A stretch of 64,000 nt of DNA from assembly GCA_031976175.1 (NCBI GenBank), contig DALYLR010000013.1, positions 16,839-80,838 on the forward strand, given 5' to 3'. A model generated the notes under the pieces. That model was not told where the DNA came from. It saw nothing but the letters and a program-made list of their open reading frames with translations, and ran no database searches. Each line of letters starts with the position of its first letter. Position 1 is the first letter of the stretch. Source of the stretch: DMER01 sp003451645 (lineage in GTDB: Bacteria > Pseudomonadota > Alphaproteobacteria > Micropepsales > Micropepsaceae). Position numbers and translations under genes: made by a program. Positions 17,994 through 27,154 of the stretch are shown in pieces.

Positions 17994-19211
17994 CTAGACC
18001 GCACGCGTGCTGGACCAAGTGAAGCCATTGCGCGTTATGACCGCTGCCGACACCTCGCCCCCCACTGTCTGATCTTCGCCCGCCACACGCATTCGAAAAG
18101 CGCACAATTCGACGAGGCTTCGCGCAATGCCGCCCAACTCTTCCTCGCCAGACAGGCCGACGACCCGCATGATGGGATTGATATAGTACTGCTGAATGGT
18201 TTCTTGAAGGCGTTGGAAAAACAGGCCTGAGGCCTGCACCACATGCTTTTCCCGAAGCGAGCGGCGCAGTTCCCCCTTGCGTCCGTCGGCAAGATCGGAT
18301 GCTTCCGCCACAACCTGGTCACCGGTGAAGACCATCGCCGAGGCGGCCAGTTGCACCACATAATCCTTCAGGTCAGGATCAATGCCCTGGATGAAGGCTT
18401 GCGCCATATGTGCTTGCGCATAGGGGACCAACAGCGGCGACCCTAATGGTTCGATACGGGCCTGCTGCCACAATTTGCGCTTGGCAAATCCGCCGACGAC
18501 CCCGGAGATTTGGTAGGCCGCCATGGCGGGGAATTGCTCCTTGGCACCGAAGCCCGCGAACACGGCACCGGTCACCATGCCAATACCGCCTTCCAGAAAG
18601 GCGTCTTTCACCACGCAAAGGGCCGCTATTTCGCGCAGCTTTGCGCGCGCGGGTTCACCGAGTTTGTACTCTTGAAAAAAGCGCTTCTCGGTATCCTCGA
18701 TAAGATCGGCGTATTGCTTCAGAATTTTCGAGCCGAACCCGCCCGGAAAACAGGCCAAGTCTTTCATTTTGGTCAAATAGCCATGCACTCGGTCGATCGA
18801 GTCCGTCAGTTGCTCGGCACTGGGGTCCTCATCCGGTCCGGCCGCGGATAGATGCACAGCTAAATAGGCCGCCATCAGCATCATGCGATAGCTTTCACGC
18901 TGCACCGCATCGGGGAAATAATCCTCAACGCCGTCGAGACTATTGCCAAAATCTGCAGCCGCCGCTTCGACACTCGCCCAATCGGGCTTGGCGCGCAGGC
19001 CGTGGAATCGTTCGACCATATGCCCCCAAGGCCGGCCAGACAGCTCAGCATTCCCGAACACCATGACCCCTACCGGCCGGTCCTGCACCAAGGGGAACAG
19101 CTTCTGGCCTACATTGCGCACCACTGGCCGTCCTTGCACGTAAGTCGTCACAGCCGAATCGGCGGCCATAGCCACTGCCCGTTTGTTCATGATCAGGATT
19201 TCAGCGGTCAT
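17994..19211 (-). CDS. Proteasome-like Ntn-hydrolase candidate
   Basis: No named function. The N-terminus after Met removal is Thr1, in TAEILIMNKRAVAMAADSAVT. Asp17 falls exactly where proteasome beta subunits have Asp/Glu17, and Lys36 in GQKLFPL matches Lys33 in the archaeal KKLF motif with a 3-residue insertion. GVMVFGNAEL (47-56) resembles the oxyanion-region strand of beta subunits. A helical insert (about 70-215) is followed by VFAGFGAKEQFP and a C-terminal strand GGEVSAAVITRNGFTW. The ATG at 19211 is supported by GAGGGG 10 bases upstream, and this start is what exposes Thr1. It is larger (405 residues) than HslV or 20S subunits. The fold and activity are inferred from motifs only. Confidence 0.75.
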   Translation of the reverse strand: MTAEILIMNKRAVAMAADSAVTTYVQGRPVVRNVGQKLFPLVQDRPVGVMVFGNAELSGRPWGHMVERFHGLRAKPDWASVEAAAADFGNSLDGVEDYFPDAVQRESYRMMLMAAYLAVHLSAAGPDEDPSAEQLTDSIDRVHGYLTKMKDLACFPGGFGSKILKQYADLIEDTEKRFFQEYKLGEPARAKLREIAALCVVKDAFLEGGIGMVTGAVFAGFGAKEQFPAMAAYQISGVVGGFAKRKLWQQARIEPLGSPLLVPYAQAHMAQAFIQGIDPDLKDYVVQLAASAMVFTGDQVVAEASDLADGRKGELRRSLREKHVVQASGLFFQRLQETIQQYYINPIMRVVGLSGEEELGGIARSLVELCAFRMRVAGEDQTVGGEVSAAVITRNGFTWSSTRAV

Positions 19212-19586
19212 CCAGTTAAGGCCCCTCAACTATGTTCGCGCACGTCGTAATCTCAGTTCAGAGCAACGCCCTAAATTGCAGGCGAGCCGAAACAGGCATT
19301 CACTTGCAAAAGTTGCACCGGGCCTGCCGTGAAAATTATCCGCCATCACGGTGTTCCCGAAGGACACTACTGTGACCGAGGGAGGGGGCGCTGCCAACTG
19401 CGGCTCAAGCGCAATTGAACGAGGGGTACGGGGATGTGCCTAAAATGACACGCCCGTCCGGCGAGCCATGTGCAAGATTATGGGTAACACCGACTGACCA
19501 TCAGGCTTGACGGGGCCAGTACTTGCATGGCCGGCTTGCATGCCATTAACCACACACAATCAAACCGCAAGAAGGGCTGCCTAGGA
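19212..19586. other. Divergent intergenic region
   Basis: This region separates the minus-strand Ntn-hydrolase-like operon from the plus-strand SDR-mepA pair, and must hold promoters for both. I see a 6-bp inverted repeat CCGTGA/TCACGG around 19329-19352 and no convincing coding frame, RNA gene or terminator. Confidence 0.5.
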
Positions 19587-20369
19587 ATGTACAAACCCTT
19601 TGATCTCACCGGCAAAGTCGCTCTGATTACCGGTGGCAATGGCGGCATTGGCTTAGGCATGGCGCATGGTTTGGCGCAAGCGGGTGCGGGCATCGCGATT
19701 TGGGGCACTAATCCAGAAAAGAACGCGCAAAGTTTGGCACAGCTCAAGGCCCATGGCCGGCCAGTTAGCGCGCGCGTGGTAAATGTTGCGGACGAGGCCG
19801 CTGTGGTCCGAGCCATGGAGGAAACGGTCGCCGAGATGGGCCGCGTCGATTGCTGTATTGCTAATGCCGGTATTGGGTCGGCGGCGGCCTCCTTCCTCGA
19901 CATCACGGCGGAAAAGTACCGCAAGGTTTTGGCGGTGAACGAGGATGGCGTGTTTTTTACTTTGCGCGAAGCAGCCCGGCACATGGTCGAGCGCGGCAAA
20001 CGAGGCGATACGGCCGGCGGAAGTCTGGTGGGCGTTGCATCCTTGGCCGCCATCGAAGGGGCTGCGCGCAACCAGCACTATGCGGCAACTAAGGGGGCGG
20101 TCATCTCGATGATCAAGGGCATCGCTGTTGAATTCGCGCGCTATGGCGTGCGCGCGAATGCGATACTGCCGGGCTGGATCGCGACGGACATGACAGCGGG
20201 TGCGCAGGCCTCGCCTGCATTCACGGACAAGGTTATCCCACGGATCCCTGCCCGCCGCTGGGGCGAGCCGGATGACTTTTCTGGCATCGCCGTGTACTTG
20301 GCGTCGGACGCCTCGCGATACCATTCGGGCGATACTTTTGTGATTGATGGCGGTTATGCGATCTTCTGA
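19587..20369 (+). CDS. SDR family NAD(P)-dependent oxidoreductase
   Basis: Classical short-chain dehydrogenase, 260 residues, starting YKPFDLTGKVALITGG with the cofactor motif GGNGGIG. The NAG motif is in CIANAGIG, the active-site Ser in VGVASLAA and the Tyr/Lys in YAATKGAV. The C-terminus DGGYAIF is typical of the FabG/gluconate 5-dehydrogenase-like branch. The substrate is unknown. The ATG at 19587 is preceded by CTAGGA and an AAGAAGG at 19569; an upstream in-frame ATG would add a non-homologous leader. It is 18 bases from mepA. Confidence 0.88.
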   Translation: MYKPFDLTGKVALITGGNGGIGLGMAHGLAQAGAGIAIWGTNPEKNAQSLAQLKAHGRPVSARVVNVADEAAVVRAMEETVAEMGRVDCCIANAGIGSAAASFLDITAEKYRKVLAVNEDGVFFTLREAARHMVERGKRGDTAGGSLVGVASLAAIEGAARNQHYAATKGAVISMIKGIAVEFARYGVRANAILPGWIATDMTAGAQASPAFTDKVIPRIPARRWGEPDDFSGIAVYLASDASRYHSGDTFVIDGGYAIF

Positions 20370-20387
20370 GTTCGAGGGGACCTTCCA

Positions 20388-21365
20388 GTGAAACGAGGGA
20401 ATTGGCGGCTGGCCCTCGCGGCCCTGCTCTTGTCTTGCGCAGTCACGGCCATCCCAAAATCCCGAGCGCAGGCCCACAAACCGGTTGTCGCCGACTGGCC
20501 CGGCGCCACAATGGAGCCGATCGTCGAAGAGGACGAACGTCAGGCTTTCCGGCCGGAAGGTGCACCGGGTACCGCAGCCGCAGTCTTTGCAAAAGCGCTC
20601 ACGCCCGCGCCACTCGTCGCGAATACTCGGGTTATTGGTGCCTATAATCGCGGCTGTTTGGCAGGCGCGGTTGCGATGCCCAGCCAAAGCCCCGATTGGC
20701 AGTTGATGCGCCCATCGCGTAACCGCGCCTGGGGACATCCTGTATTGATCAAGACAGCAACAGACATCGCCTTGAGCGCCCGCAAAGCAGGCTGGCCCGG
20801 GCTCTTGTTTGGGGACTTCTCGCAAGTGCGCGGGGGACCCATGCCCTATGGCCACGCCTCGCACCAGATCGGACTTGATGCGGATATATGGCTGACCCCG
20901 ATGCCTAGGGACAAGCTGAGCACAGATGGCCTTGAACACTTCGCTCCCCCCTCGATGGTCAATATGAACACCCAAGGGACCGAACCTGCCTTGTTCGGTG
21001 CCCTCCAAATCTCCCTCATCAAAATTGCGGCCGAACACCCCAATGTCGCCCGCGTCTTCGTCAATGCCCGGATCAAGAACAGTTTGTGCCAGAGCTTTGC
21101 GCCGTCCGATCGCGCTTGGCTCAACACAGTTCGTCCCGCCCCAGGGCATGACGCCCACTTGCACATCCGTCTGCACTGCCCCGATGACGAGCCCTTGTGT
21201 CAGGCCCAAAAGCCGCCGGAGCAAGGCGATGGCTGTGATGAATTGGCGGGCTGGCTCAAGCCACCTCCCAAAGTCACTGCACCGCCCAAGCCCGCCCCGC
21301 GCAGCAGGCAGCTCAAACTGAGCGCCTTGCCCGCGCAGTGCAGATTAGTGCTTGCAGCCCCGTGA
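20388..21365 (+). CDS. mepA: Penicillin-insensitive murein endopeptidase
   Basis: Zinc metallopeptidase of family M74 that cuts D-Ala-meso-DAP crosslinks in peptidoglycan in the periplasm. A signal peptide ends near IPKSRAQA. Zinc-site motifs are GHASHQIGLDADIW (His, Asp) and GHDAHLHIRLHCP. The pair of Cys in the LHCPDDEPLC segment matches family disulfides. The C-terminal Pro/Lys-rich extension (PPPKVTAPPKPAPRSR) is extra. The GTG start at 20388 follows GAGGGGA; it is probably cotranscribed with the SDR upstream. Confidence 0.92.
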   Translation: MKRGNWRLALAALLLSCAVTAIPKSRAQAHKPVVADWPGATMEPIVEEDERQAFRPEGAPGTAAAVFAKALTPAPLVANTRVIGAYNRGCLAGAVAMPSQSPDWQLMRPSRNRAWGHPVLIKTATDIALSARKAGWPGLLFGDFSQVRGGPMPYGHASHQIGLDADIWLTPMPRDKLSTDGLEHFAPPSMVNMNTQGTEPALFGALQISLIKIAAEHPNVARVFVNARIKNSLCQSFAPSDRAWLNTVRPAPGHDAHLHIRLHCPDDEPLCQAQKPPEQGDGCDELAGWLKPPPKVTAPPKPAPRSRQLKLSALPAQCRLVLAAP

Positions 21366-21372
21366 GCGCCGC

Positions 21373-21747
21373 TCAGCCCTGCTTCATCCAAAAGGCGTTG
21401 AGCTTGTTGCCATCGGGGTCGCGAAAATACCCGGCGTAAAAATCATCTCCGCGCGGGCCTGCTTTGCCCTCATCCCGTGCGCCGAGCGCCATAGCTTTGG
21501 CGTAAACCCGGTCAACCTGTTCAGGCGAGGCGCATTGAAACGCCACCATGACCCCATTTCCAACCGTCGCCGCGTTGCCATCATAAGGCTTCGTCAAACC
21601 CACGCCCGCACCGCCGTCTGGTTTCCCCCACGCAATAAACGTGCCGGACTCCATCATGCGCCCGCACCCCAACTCCTTGCAGATTTCATCATAAAACGCC
21701 GCCGCGCGCTTTAGATCATTGGTTCCAAGTGTCACGTATCCGATCAT
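21373..21747 (-). CDS. VOC (glyoxalase/dioxygenase-fold) family protein
   Basis: Small single-domain vicinal oxygen chelate protein, 124 residues. IGYVTLGTNDLKRAAAFYD is the typical first beta-alpha unit and FRDPDGNKLNAFWM the last strand. Members include lactoylglutathione lyases, bleomycin-type resistance proteins and many of unknown substrate; the specific role cannot be told. The ATG at 21747 has GGAG 10 bases upstream; an earlier ATG adds an unrelated Cys-rich leader. It converges on mepA. Confidence 0.88.
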   Translation of the reverse strand: MIGYVTLGTNDLKRAAAFYDEICKELGCGRMMESGTFIAWGKPDGGAGVGLTKPYDGNAATVGNGVMVAFQCASPEQVDRVYAKAMALGARDEGKAGPRGDDFYAGYFRDPDGNKLNAFWMKQG

Positions 21748-22096
21748 GATCTTGTTCTCCTGGTTGCCGCAGAAAGCTTGAGAACAATGCATGAACACGA
21801 ATGCGCCCGCAAGCGAAATTTCACGGCCGGACCACCCTTAGCGACGACCGCAAGGATGCCTCAGCAGCCTCAGCCTGGTCAATACTTATCATCCCTGTAC
21901 GGATTATCTTGGACCCATCCGCACGCTGATTGTCTTTGAGCTGATAATTTGTACGCGTATTATCCTGATACGGAATACTTTCCTCTCAAATCTCATGGAT
22001 CGTGAGGTTAACAAACACTTAACAGTCTAGCAAGTGCCCTCGCCATGCTTTAGTTGAACACCCCTCACGCTATGGAGCGGAAAGGAAGGGATATCA
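21748..22096. other. Intergenic region upstream of hsp70-like gene
   Basis: Divergent promoter region between the VOC gene and the YegD-like gene. It is AT-richer than its surroundings from about 21880 to 22020. It holds the CtrA-like site listed separately and several TAC/TATC-containing repeats (for example GTACGGATTATC near 21897 and GTACGCGTATTATC near 21952). No coding frame is supported. Confidence 0.5.
22008..22022. promoter_or_regulatory. Candidate CtrA-binding site
   Basis: The sequence TTAACAAACACTTAA has two TTAA half-sites separated by exactly 7 bases, the alphaproteobacterial CtrA consensus. It lies 75 bases before the start of the YegD-like gene in an intergenic promoter region. 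One site of this length can occur by chance. Confidence 0.4.
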
Positions 22097-23350
22097 ATGA
22101 CAGCGGCTGGCCTAGATTTTGGAACATCGAACTCGGCGATTGGCATAGCGCATCAGGGGGCGGCCAAGCTGGCGCCGGTTGAGGGCAGCGCTCAGCTTCT
22201 TCCCTCAGCAGTCTTCTTTGATTTTGCTGATCTGAAGTCTGCGCTTTATGGCAGGGCCGCGATTGAGGCCTACACCAGTAACCAGGAAGGCCGCTTGATG
22301 CGCGGATTGAAGACAATCCTGGGCACATCTTTGATGGAGGACCGCACTCAAATAGGCGCGCGGAAATTGGCCCTGAGCGATGTGGTGGGCATGTTCATCC
22401 GCCACCTGAAGGTGAAAGTAGAAAACGCCGCAGGCGCACCTATCGATGCGGTGGTGCATGGACGTCCAGTCCACTTTGCGGATGGCGATGCTGAGGCCGA
22501 CCGCAAAGCGGAAGCAACATTGGCCTCGCTCGCCCGCGCTGCGGGGTTTGCTCATGTCAGCTTCACCTATGAGCCTCTCGCTGCGGCCTACCAATATGAA
22601 CAAATGACCGATCGGGAGGAACTGGTGCTGGTTGCCGATATTGGTGGTGGCACCTCGGACTTCTCAATTGTGCGAATTGGTCCGGACCGGCGGCGGCGCC
22701 CCGATAGAGCAGACGATATCCTGGCCCACTCCGGCGTGCGGGTTGGCGGCACCGACTTCGACCGGAATTTATCTATGGAGACCGTCATGCCGTTGATGGG
22801 CCTTGGATCATTGTTGAAAACAAAGCAGCTTCCCGCGCCTATTGGTCCTTATGCGGACCTTTCGTTCTGGCCGACCATCAATTTGGTCTATACGCCGCGC
22901 TCACTGCGCCTGATCAGGGAGACACTGGCAGACGCAGCGGAGCCCCAGAGGTTATCGCGGCTGCTCCATGCCGCTGAGCGGCAATTGGGCCATCGGATTG
23001 TCTTTGCGGTTGAGGCCGCCAAAATCGCATTGACTGCTAAACCTGCGACCCGGATTGATTTGGCTTTTCTGGAGCAGACGCTTGAAGCTGAGGCAACACG
23101 GCCCACCTTTGAGGAGGTCGTGCGTTTTGAAATGAACCGGTTGCGCGTCGCGATCTGGTCGTGCCTGGCCCAATCGGGGCTGGAGACGGAAGATGTCAGC
23201 GCGGTCTTTCTGACCGGTGGATCGTCGCTGACGCCGATTGTCGCGCAGACCATCTGCGCTGAGGTACCACAGGCGCAAGTGCGGCGCGGTGATGACTTTC
23301 TCTCCGTTGCCATGGGTCTGACGCTGGAGGCACAGCGGCGCTATGGATGA
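22097..23350 (+). CDS. Hsp70-family protein, YegD-like
   Basis: DnaK-like ATPase without the substrate-binding domain, 417 residues. The phosphate-1 motif GLDFGTSNSAIG is at residues 5-16, the phosphate-2 motif VADIGGGTSDFSI near 189-201, and the adenosine motif FLTGGSSLTPIV near 375-386. YegD is an uncharacterised Hsp70 relative of E. coli, widespread in proteobacteria; the role is unknown. AAGGAAGGG at a 7-base spacing supports the ATG. Downstream the next gene is convergent and only 6 bases away. Confidence 0.88.
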   Translation: MTAAGLDFGTSNSAIGIAHQGAAKLAPVEGSAQLLPSAVFFDFADLKSALYGRAAIEAYTSNQEGRLMRGLKTILGTSLMEDRTQIGARKLALSDVVGMFIRHLKVKVENAAGAPIDAVVHGRPVHFADGDAEADRKAEATLASLARAAGFAHVSFTYEPLAAAYQYEQMTDREELVLVADIGGGTSDFSIVRIGPDRRRRPDRADDILAHSGVRVGGTDFDRNLSMETVMPLMGLGSLLKTKQLPAPIGPYADLSFWPTINLVYTPRSLRLIRETLADAAEPQRLSRLLHAAERQLGHRIVFAVEAAKIALTAKPATRIDLAFLEQTLEAEATRPTFEEVVRFEMNRLRVAIWSCLAQSGLETEDVSAVFLTGGSSLTPIVAQTICAEVPQAQVRRGDDFLSVAMGLTLEAQRRYG

Positions 23351-23356
23351 GGCGCA

Positions 23357-25204
23357 TCACTCCCAAAACTTCAACCCAATCCATCCATATTGATAGAGAT
23401 AAAGGCCAGCCAGAAGAGCCAGACCTGCATTCACCCACGCCATGACACGGGTCAGCCACCCAATCTCGCTGCCGCTTGCCTGCGCCGTCATCGCAGCCAA
23501 CACACCGAAGATTGGTACCGCAATAGTTAGACTATAGACGGCCCATCCCAACGCAGAAGGCTTCGCCACCAGCATGAGGTCGTTCGATGCCAAGACAGCG
23601 AGAGTAACACCAGCCAAGGCAACGATGCTCAACAATGCCAGCGTGGGCACCAGCCTGACGAGAAATCCGCCATCCCGCCGCCATGCTCCACCAATGAGCC
23701 GCATCAGGACCACAAGCGTCAAAATACAAGACAGCGCAAAGAGGACGCCGTAAACAGCCTTGGTAGCGGCCTGCCAAAGCGGGACTTTGACGCTTGCCCC
23801 TGTGCCGTTGAGCATAAGGGTCTCGCCCTCAGGGCCTCCTGTGAAGACGATGTTGGCGGCGGCCGCATCCTCCTTGCGGAACTGGCCCTGGCCCAGAAAC
23901 ACCCGCTTGGTCCCATTCAGGATCAGCGCACCCTCTGTTGCCTCCGCGGGTTGCCAGGCGGCTAAGCTGCCGATGAGGGCCAAGACCTGTTGGCGTGGCG
24001 CGATATCTTGATAGAGCCCCGCCCATCTTTCGAGATCTGCCGAAGGTAAAGCAACGCCGGAAGGCTTGGCCTCGGGCCAATCACGCTCCAGGTAATCGCG
24101 GATCAGGCCGGCAAGCTCAAAGGCCTCCTCATTGGCTTGATTGACCATGAGCACAAAGCCAGCGCCCTTGCCCGGCGCATATTCAAGCTTTGAGGCAAAG
24201 CCATCGATCCCGCCGTCATGGCCGTGGAACACCGCCTTCTTGCCGATCGTAGAGAAATTCCCAAGACCATAGACCCCTTTCAGCCCAGCCCGCGCTGCGG
24301 CGCCCGATTGGCCGTTCTCAATCCGGCTGGCTGTTGCAGGTGTGAAGTAGCTGCGGCCATCAAGGCTGCCACGACCCAGCATGAGCTGCGCAAGTCGCGC
24401 AAGGTCGCCCGCCGTGACGTTGAGAGAGCCGGAGGGCCGGGCCAGGATTTCAATGAAAGGTTCTTCGGTAACGCCGTCAGCCTTGTAGCTCTTGGCCATC
24501 CAGCCTGCGATGGCGGGGTCTTTGACCCAATAGGCGCTGCTCATGCCCAGTGGGCCGGTCAGCCGCTCCGCAATGAAGTCTTGAAACTTTTGCCCCGAAA
24601 CCTTTTCGATGATGAGGCCCGCAATAACCGGTCCGGAATTGCAATAGGCCGTCCACGTGCCTGGTCTCCAGCGGCTTTTGTAGGGGCCGTATTTGACCAC
24701 CGCCTCTGACAAGGGTGTGTCTTTGCCCTCGAGCAAATAATGATGGAAGCCAATGTCATCAAAGCCCGCTGTGTGTTCCAACAGATGCACGAGGCGGACC
24801 GGGTCGCTGGACTCCCAAGGGTTGTCGAATTTGAGCTCGGGCACAAGGTCGGCAAGTTTGGCGTTGAGGTCGAGCCGACCCTCCTCCACCAACATCATAA
24901 TGCCAATGCCCGTAAAGCTCTTGGAAATGGAGCCGGCCCTGAAAACCGTCTCGGGCGTCACAGGCGTTCGCGCTTTGACATCCGCCAGGCCATAGCCACG
25001 GGTCAGGACAATCTGATTGTTCTCAATGATGGCGACGCTGGCGCCGGGGATCTTGAGGCGCGCGAACTCCTGCGCCAGCGCCTTCTCAAGGGCTTCGAGC
25101 GTTTGGGGGATTTCTTTCGCTTTGTCAGGCGGCGATTGCGCCCATGCCGTCCCAGACTGGAGCAACGCCCAAGCCACTACCAGCACACTCAGCAACCGGT
25201 TCAT
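23357..25204 (-). CDS. Serine hydrolase, class C beta-lactamase fold, with C-terminal membrane helices
   Basis: A signal peptide (LLSVLVVAWALLQSGTAWA) precedes a beta-lactamase/PBP-like domain. SISKSFTG is the SxxK motif near residue 93, AYCNSGP gives YxN, and HGHDGGIDGF replaces KTG with HxG. After about residue 465 the chain has four predicted membrane helices (YGVLFALSCILTLVVLM; TLALLSIVALAGVTLAVL; and two more), a layout seen in many uncharacterised EstB/D-aminopeptidase-like proteins. The substrate could be an ester or D-amino-acid peptide. ATG 25204 has GGGGGATGAGG upstream. Confidence 0.87.
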   Translation of the reverse strand: MNRLLSVLVVAWALLQSGTAWAQSPPDKAKEIPQTLEALEKALAQEFARLKIPGASVAIIENNQIVLTRGYGLADVKARTPVTPETVFRAGSISKSFTGIGIMMLVEEGRLDLNAKLADLVPELKFDNPWESSDPVRLVHLLEHTAGFDDIGFHHYLLEGKDTPLSEAVVKYGPYKSRWRPGTWTAYCNSGPVIAGLIIEKVSGQKFQDFIAERLTGPLGMSSAYWVKDPAIAGWMAKSYKADGVTEEPFIEILARPSGSLNVTAGDLARLAQLMLGRGSLDGRSYFTPATASRIENGQSGAAARAGLKGVYGLGNFSTIGKKAVFHGHDGGIDGFASKLEYAPGKGAGFVLMVNQANEEAFELAGLIRDYLERDWPEAKPSGVALPSADLERWAGLYQDIAPRQQVLALIGSLAAWQPAEATEGALILNGTKRVFLGQGQFRKEDAAAANIVFTGGPEGETLMLNGTGASVKVPLWQAATKAVYGVLFALSCILTLVVLMRLIGGAWRRDGGFLVRLVPTLALLSIVALAGVTLAVLASNDLMLVAKPSALGWAVYSLTIAVPIFGVLAAMTAQASGSEIGWLTRVMAWVNAGLALLAGLYLYQYGWIGLKFWE

Positions 25205-25243
25205 CGCCTCATCCCCCATCATACGGCCTTGTCCCACAGGACC

Positions 25244-25681
25244 TCAGTCGCACACTAGCTCACCCCATTGGCTGCGCTTATCCCGTTTGATACAGGCCTC
25301 TGACGGCCCCACCCATTTGCCATCCGCGCTCCAGCTTTTGGCCCCGCGCTTTTGCGAGGCCATGAATTCATCCTCACACTTGATCGCGCGCGGCGCGTAA
25401 CCGCCATCCTCCAGCTTCGAATAGCCCTGGATGTTGCAGACAATTACCGCCCACCAGCGTTCAGAGGGGATGCTCTTGATCCGGTCCTTCAGGTATTTCG
25501 GCGCCCTGCCCCACCAATCGGGCAACATCTCCACAAATTGCTCATTGGAAATGCGCTGCTTGGAGATGGCCAGAAACTGCTCATCCGTATAGGGAGGACC
25601 AGGATCGCTCACCGGTTCCGCGAGCACCGGCAGGCCCAACCCCGCCGCCAGCAACGCGATGCAAACCCAAGCTCTGCCCAT
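25244..25681 (-). CDS. Hypothetical exported protein
   Basis: I do not recognise this 145-residue protein. A signal peptide (WVCIALLAAGLGLPVLA) is followed by a Trp- and charge-rich mature chain with four Cys (VCNIQ, IKCED, EACIK and the penultimate LVCD), which could form two periplasmic disulfides. GGGGGAG lies immediately upstream of ATG 25681. It is 40 bases upstream of the serine hydrolase in the same direction and may be cotranscribed. Confidence 0.65.
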   Translation of the reverse strand: MGRAWVCIALLAAGLGLPVLAEPVSDPGPPYTDEQFLAISKQRISNEQFVEMLPDWWGRAPKYLKDRIKSIPSERWWAVIVCNIQGYSKLEDGGYAPRAIKCEDEFMASQKRGAKSWSADGKWVGPSEACIKRDKRSQWGELVCD

Positions 25682-25827
25682 CACGCTCCCCCAAAACGTT
25701 CGGGTGTATAGTATCAGCGGCACTCTCATAAGCCAAGGTGAATACCCCACGGCCTCTTGCGCTGCTACCCGATGCGGTTGCAGTCTTTGACGACGTTAAT
25801 CACACTGGCCATAAGGATGATCGCCCC

Positions 25828-26799
25828 ATGAACTTGCGCACGCCCCTTTGCGACCTCCTCAATATCGAGGTACCGATTATGCTCGCGGGTATGGGTGGGG
25901 TGTCCTATGCCGGCGTTTGTGCCGCTGTCTCAGAGGCTGGCGGCTTTGGCACGCTGGGGATGGCGGGCCGCAGCCCTGACGAAATCCGCGCGGAGATGCG
26001 CAAAGTCCGCAGCCTAACCCGCAAACCATTTGGGGTGGATCTGCTATCGGCAGTCCCGGAATCGCTGGAGCGCACCGCTGACATCATCATCGAGGAAGGC
26101 GCATCCGCCTTCATTTCAGGCCTCGGCGTGCCGCCTCCGCATCTGGTGAAAAAGTTCCACGACGCGGGCCTCAAGGTCATGAATGTCTGTGGCACGGTGC
26201 GCCACGCTTTGTTGGGCCAGGCTGGCGGTTTGGATGCCGTGATTGCGCAGGGCACCGAAGCCGGCGGGCATACCGGCCGGATCGCAGGCATGGCGCTGAT
26301 CCCGCAAGTAGTCGATGCGGTCAAGATCCCTGTAGTCGCCGCTGGCGCGATTGTCGATGGGCGCGGACTTGTTGCAGCGCTTGCCCTCGGCGCCCAAGGC
26401 GTGTGGATGGGCACCCGCTTCATCGCCTCCACCGAGGCGCATGCGGGCGATCTCTACAAGCAAGTCGTGGTCGAGGCGGGCGATGAAGATACGCTGATAA
26501 CCCGTGCTTATTCGGGCAAGCCGATGCGGGTCTACAAGAACCCATATGTTGAGGATTGGGAGCGCCGCCCCAATGAGATCAAGCCCTTCCCTCAGCAAGC
26601 GATGATCTCGGTACAAGCGGGCGTGATGGGCGGCATTGGCGGCCAGACCGAAGGCCTTGAACGCGCGCGCTCAGCCTTTGCCATCGGCCAGGGTGCTGGC
26701 GCCATCCACGAAATTCTTCCGAGTGCGGAGATTATCCGCCGCGTCGTCGTGCAGGCCAAAGAAGCAATCGCGCGGATGGCGTCGGTTGGCGCGCGTTAA
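25828..26799 (+). CDS. Nitronate monooxygenase family flavoprotein
   Basis: FMN-dependent TIM-barrel enzyme related to nitronate monooxygenase and 2-nitropropane dioxygenase. The N-terminus LRTPLCDLLNIEVPIMLAGMGGVS and the phosphate-binding GTEAGGHTG plus AAGAIVDGRGLVAALALGAQGVWMGTRF are characteristic. Natural substrates may be propionate-3-nitronate or an enoyl/flavin reaction. ATG 25828 is preceded by AAGGA; an in-frame upstream ATG at 25738 would add a non-homologous 30 residues. Confidence 0.9.
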   Translation: MNLRTPLCDLLNIEVPIMLAGMGGVSYAGVCAAVSEAGGFGTLGMAGRSPDEIRAEMRKVRSLTRKPFGVDLLSAVPESLERTADIIIEEGASAFISGLGVPPPHLVKKFHDAGLKVMNVCGTVRHALLGQAGGLDAVIAQGTEAGGHTGRIAGMALIPQVVDAVKIPVVAAGAIVDGRGLVAALALGAQGVWMGTRFIASTEAHAGDLYKQVVVEAGDEDTLITRAYSGKPMRVYKNPYVEDWERRPNEIKPFPQQAMISVQAGVMGGIGGQTEGLERARSAFAIGQGAGAIHEILPSAEIIRRVVVQAKEAIARMASVGAR

Positions 26800-26884
26800 C
26801 CATCCTGTCCGTCTACGGAGCGCTTTACAAGTGCTCACGCCCGCGTTAACCCTTGTTAACGATTAACCGCTGGGAGGGACCGAG

Positions 26885-27154
26885 ATGGGACGTACACTGA
26901 TAGCTTTCATTGCCTTGAGTGCATGTATGCCCGCAATGGCTGAGGGGCGGACTTTGGCCGATCATTGTATGGCGCAGGTTACTCGCGGCGCCGTCGTCGT
27001 CTATCGCGATGTTGATGTTTTGGCATCCGGACGTGACCGGATCGCTTATTTCCGGTGTGTTCGCGCTGGCATGCTGGGCGGCTCTTCGCAGTCCGCGTTT
27101 GCGGGCTGGTACCCGAATGTCACCCTGGCCACTGGCAACTCCATCACGTTTTAA
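26885..27154 (+). CDS. Small hypothetical exported protein
   Basis: An 89-residue open frame with a strong GGGAGG ribosome site at 26871-26876 and a good signal peptide (TLIAFIALSACMPAMA). The mature part has two Cys (DHCMAQ and YFRCVRA). I recognise no family, and the gene is supported mainly by the start signals and signal peptide. Several GTTAAC palindromes crowd the 60 bases before it. Confidence 0.5.
   Translation: MGRTLIAFIALSACMPAMAEGRTLADHCMAQVTRGAVVVYRDVDVLASGRDRIAYFRCVRAGMLGGSSQSAFAGWYPNVTLATGNSITF

Noticed and set aside
19653..21224. A 523-codon open frame on the minus strand opposite the SDR and mepA genes
   Set aside because: It lies wholly antisense to two genes with clear motifs and has no recognisable domains; long antisense frames are expected in GC-rich DNA.
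26800..26884. CtrA sites from clustered GTTAAC before the small exported protein
   Set aside because: The TTAA spacings are 6 and 3 bases, not the required 7.
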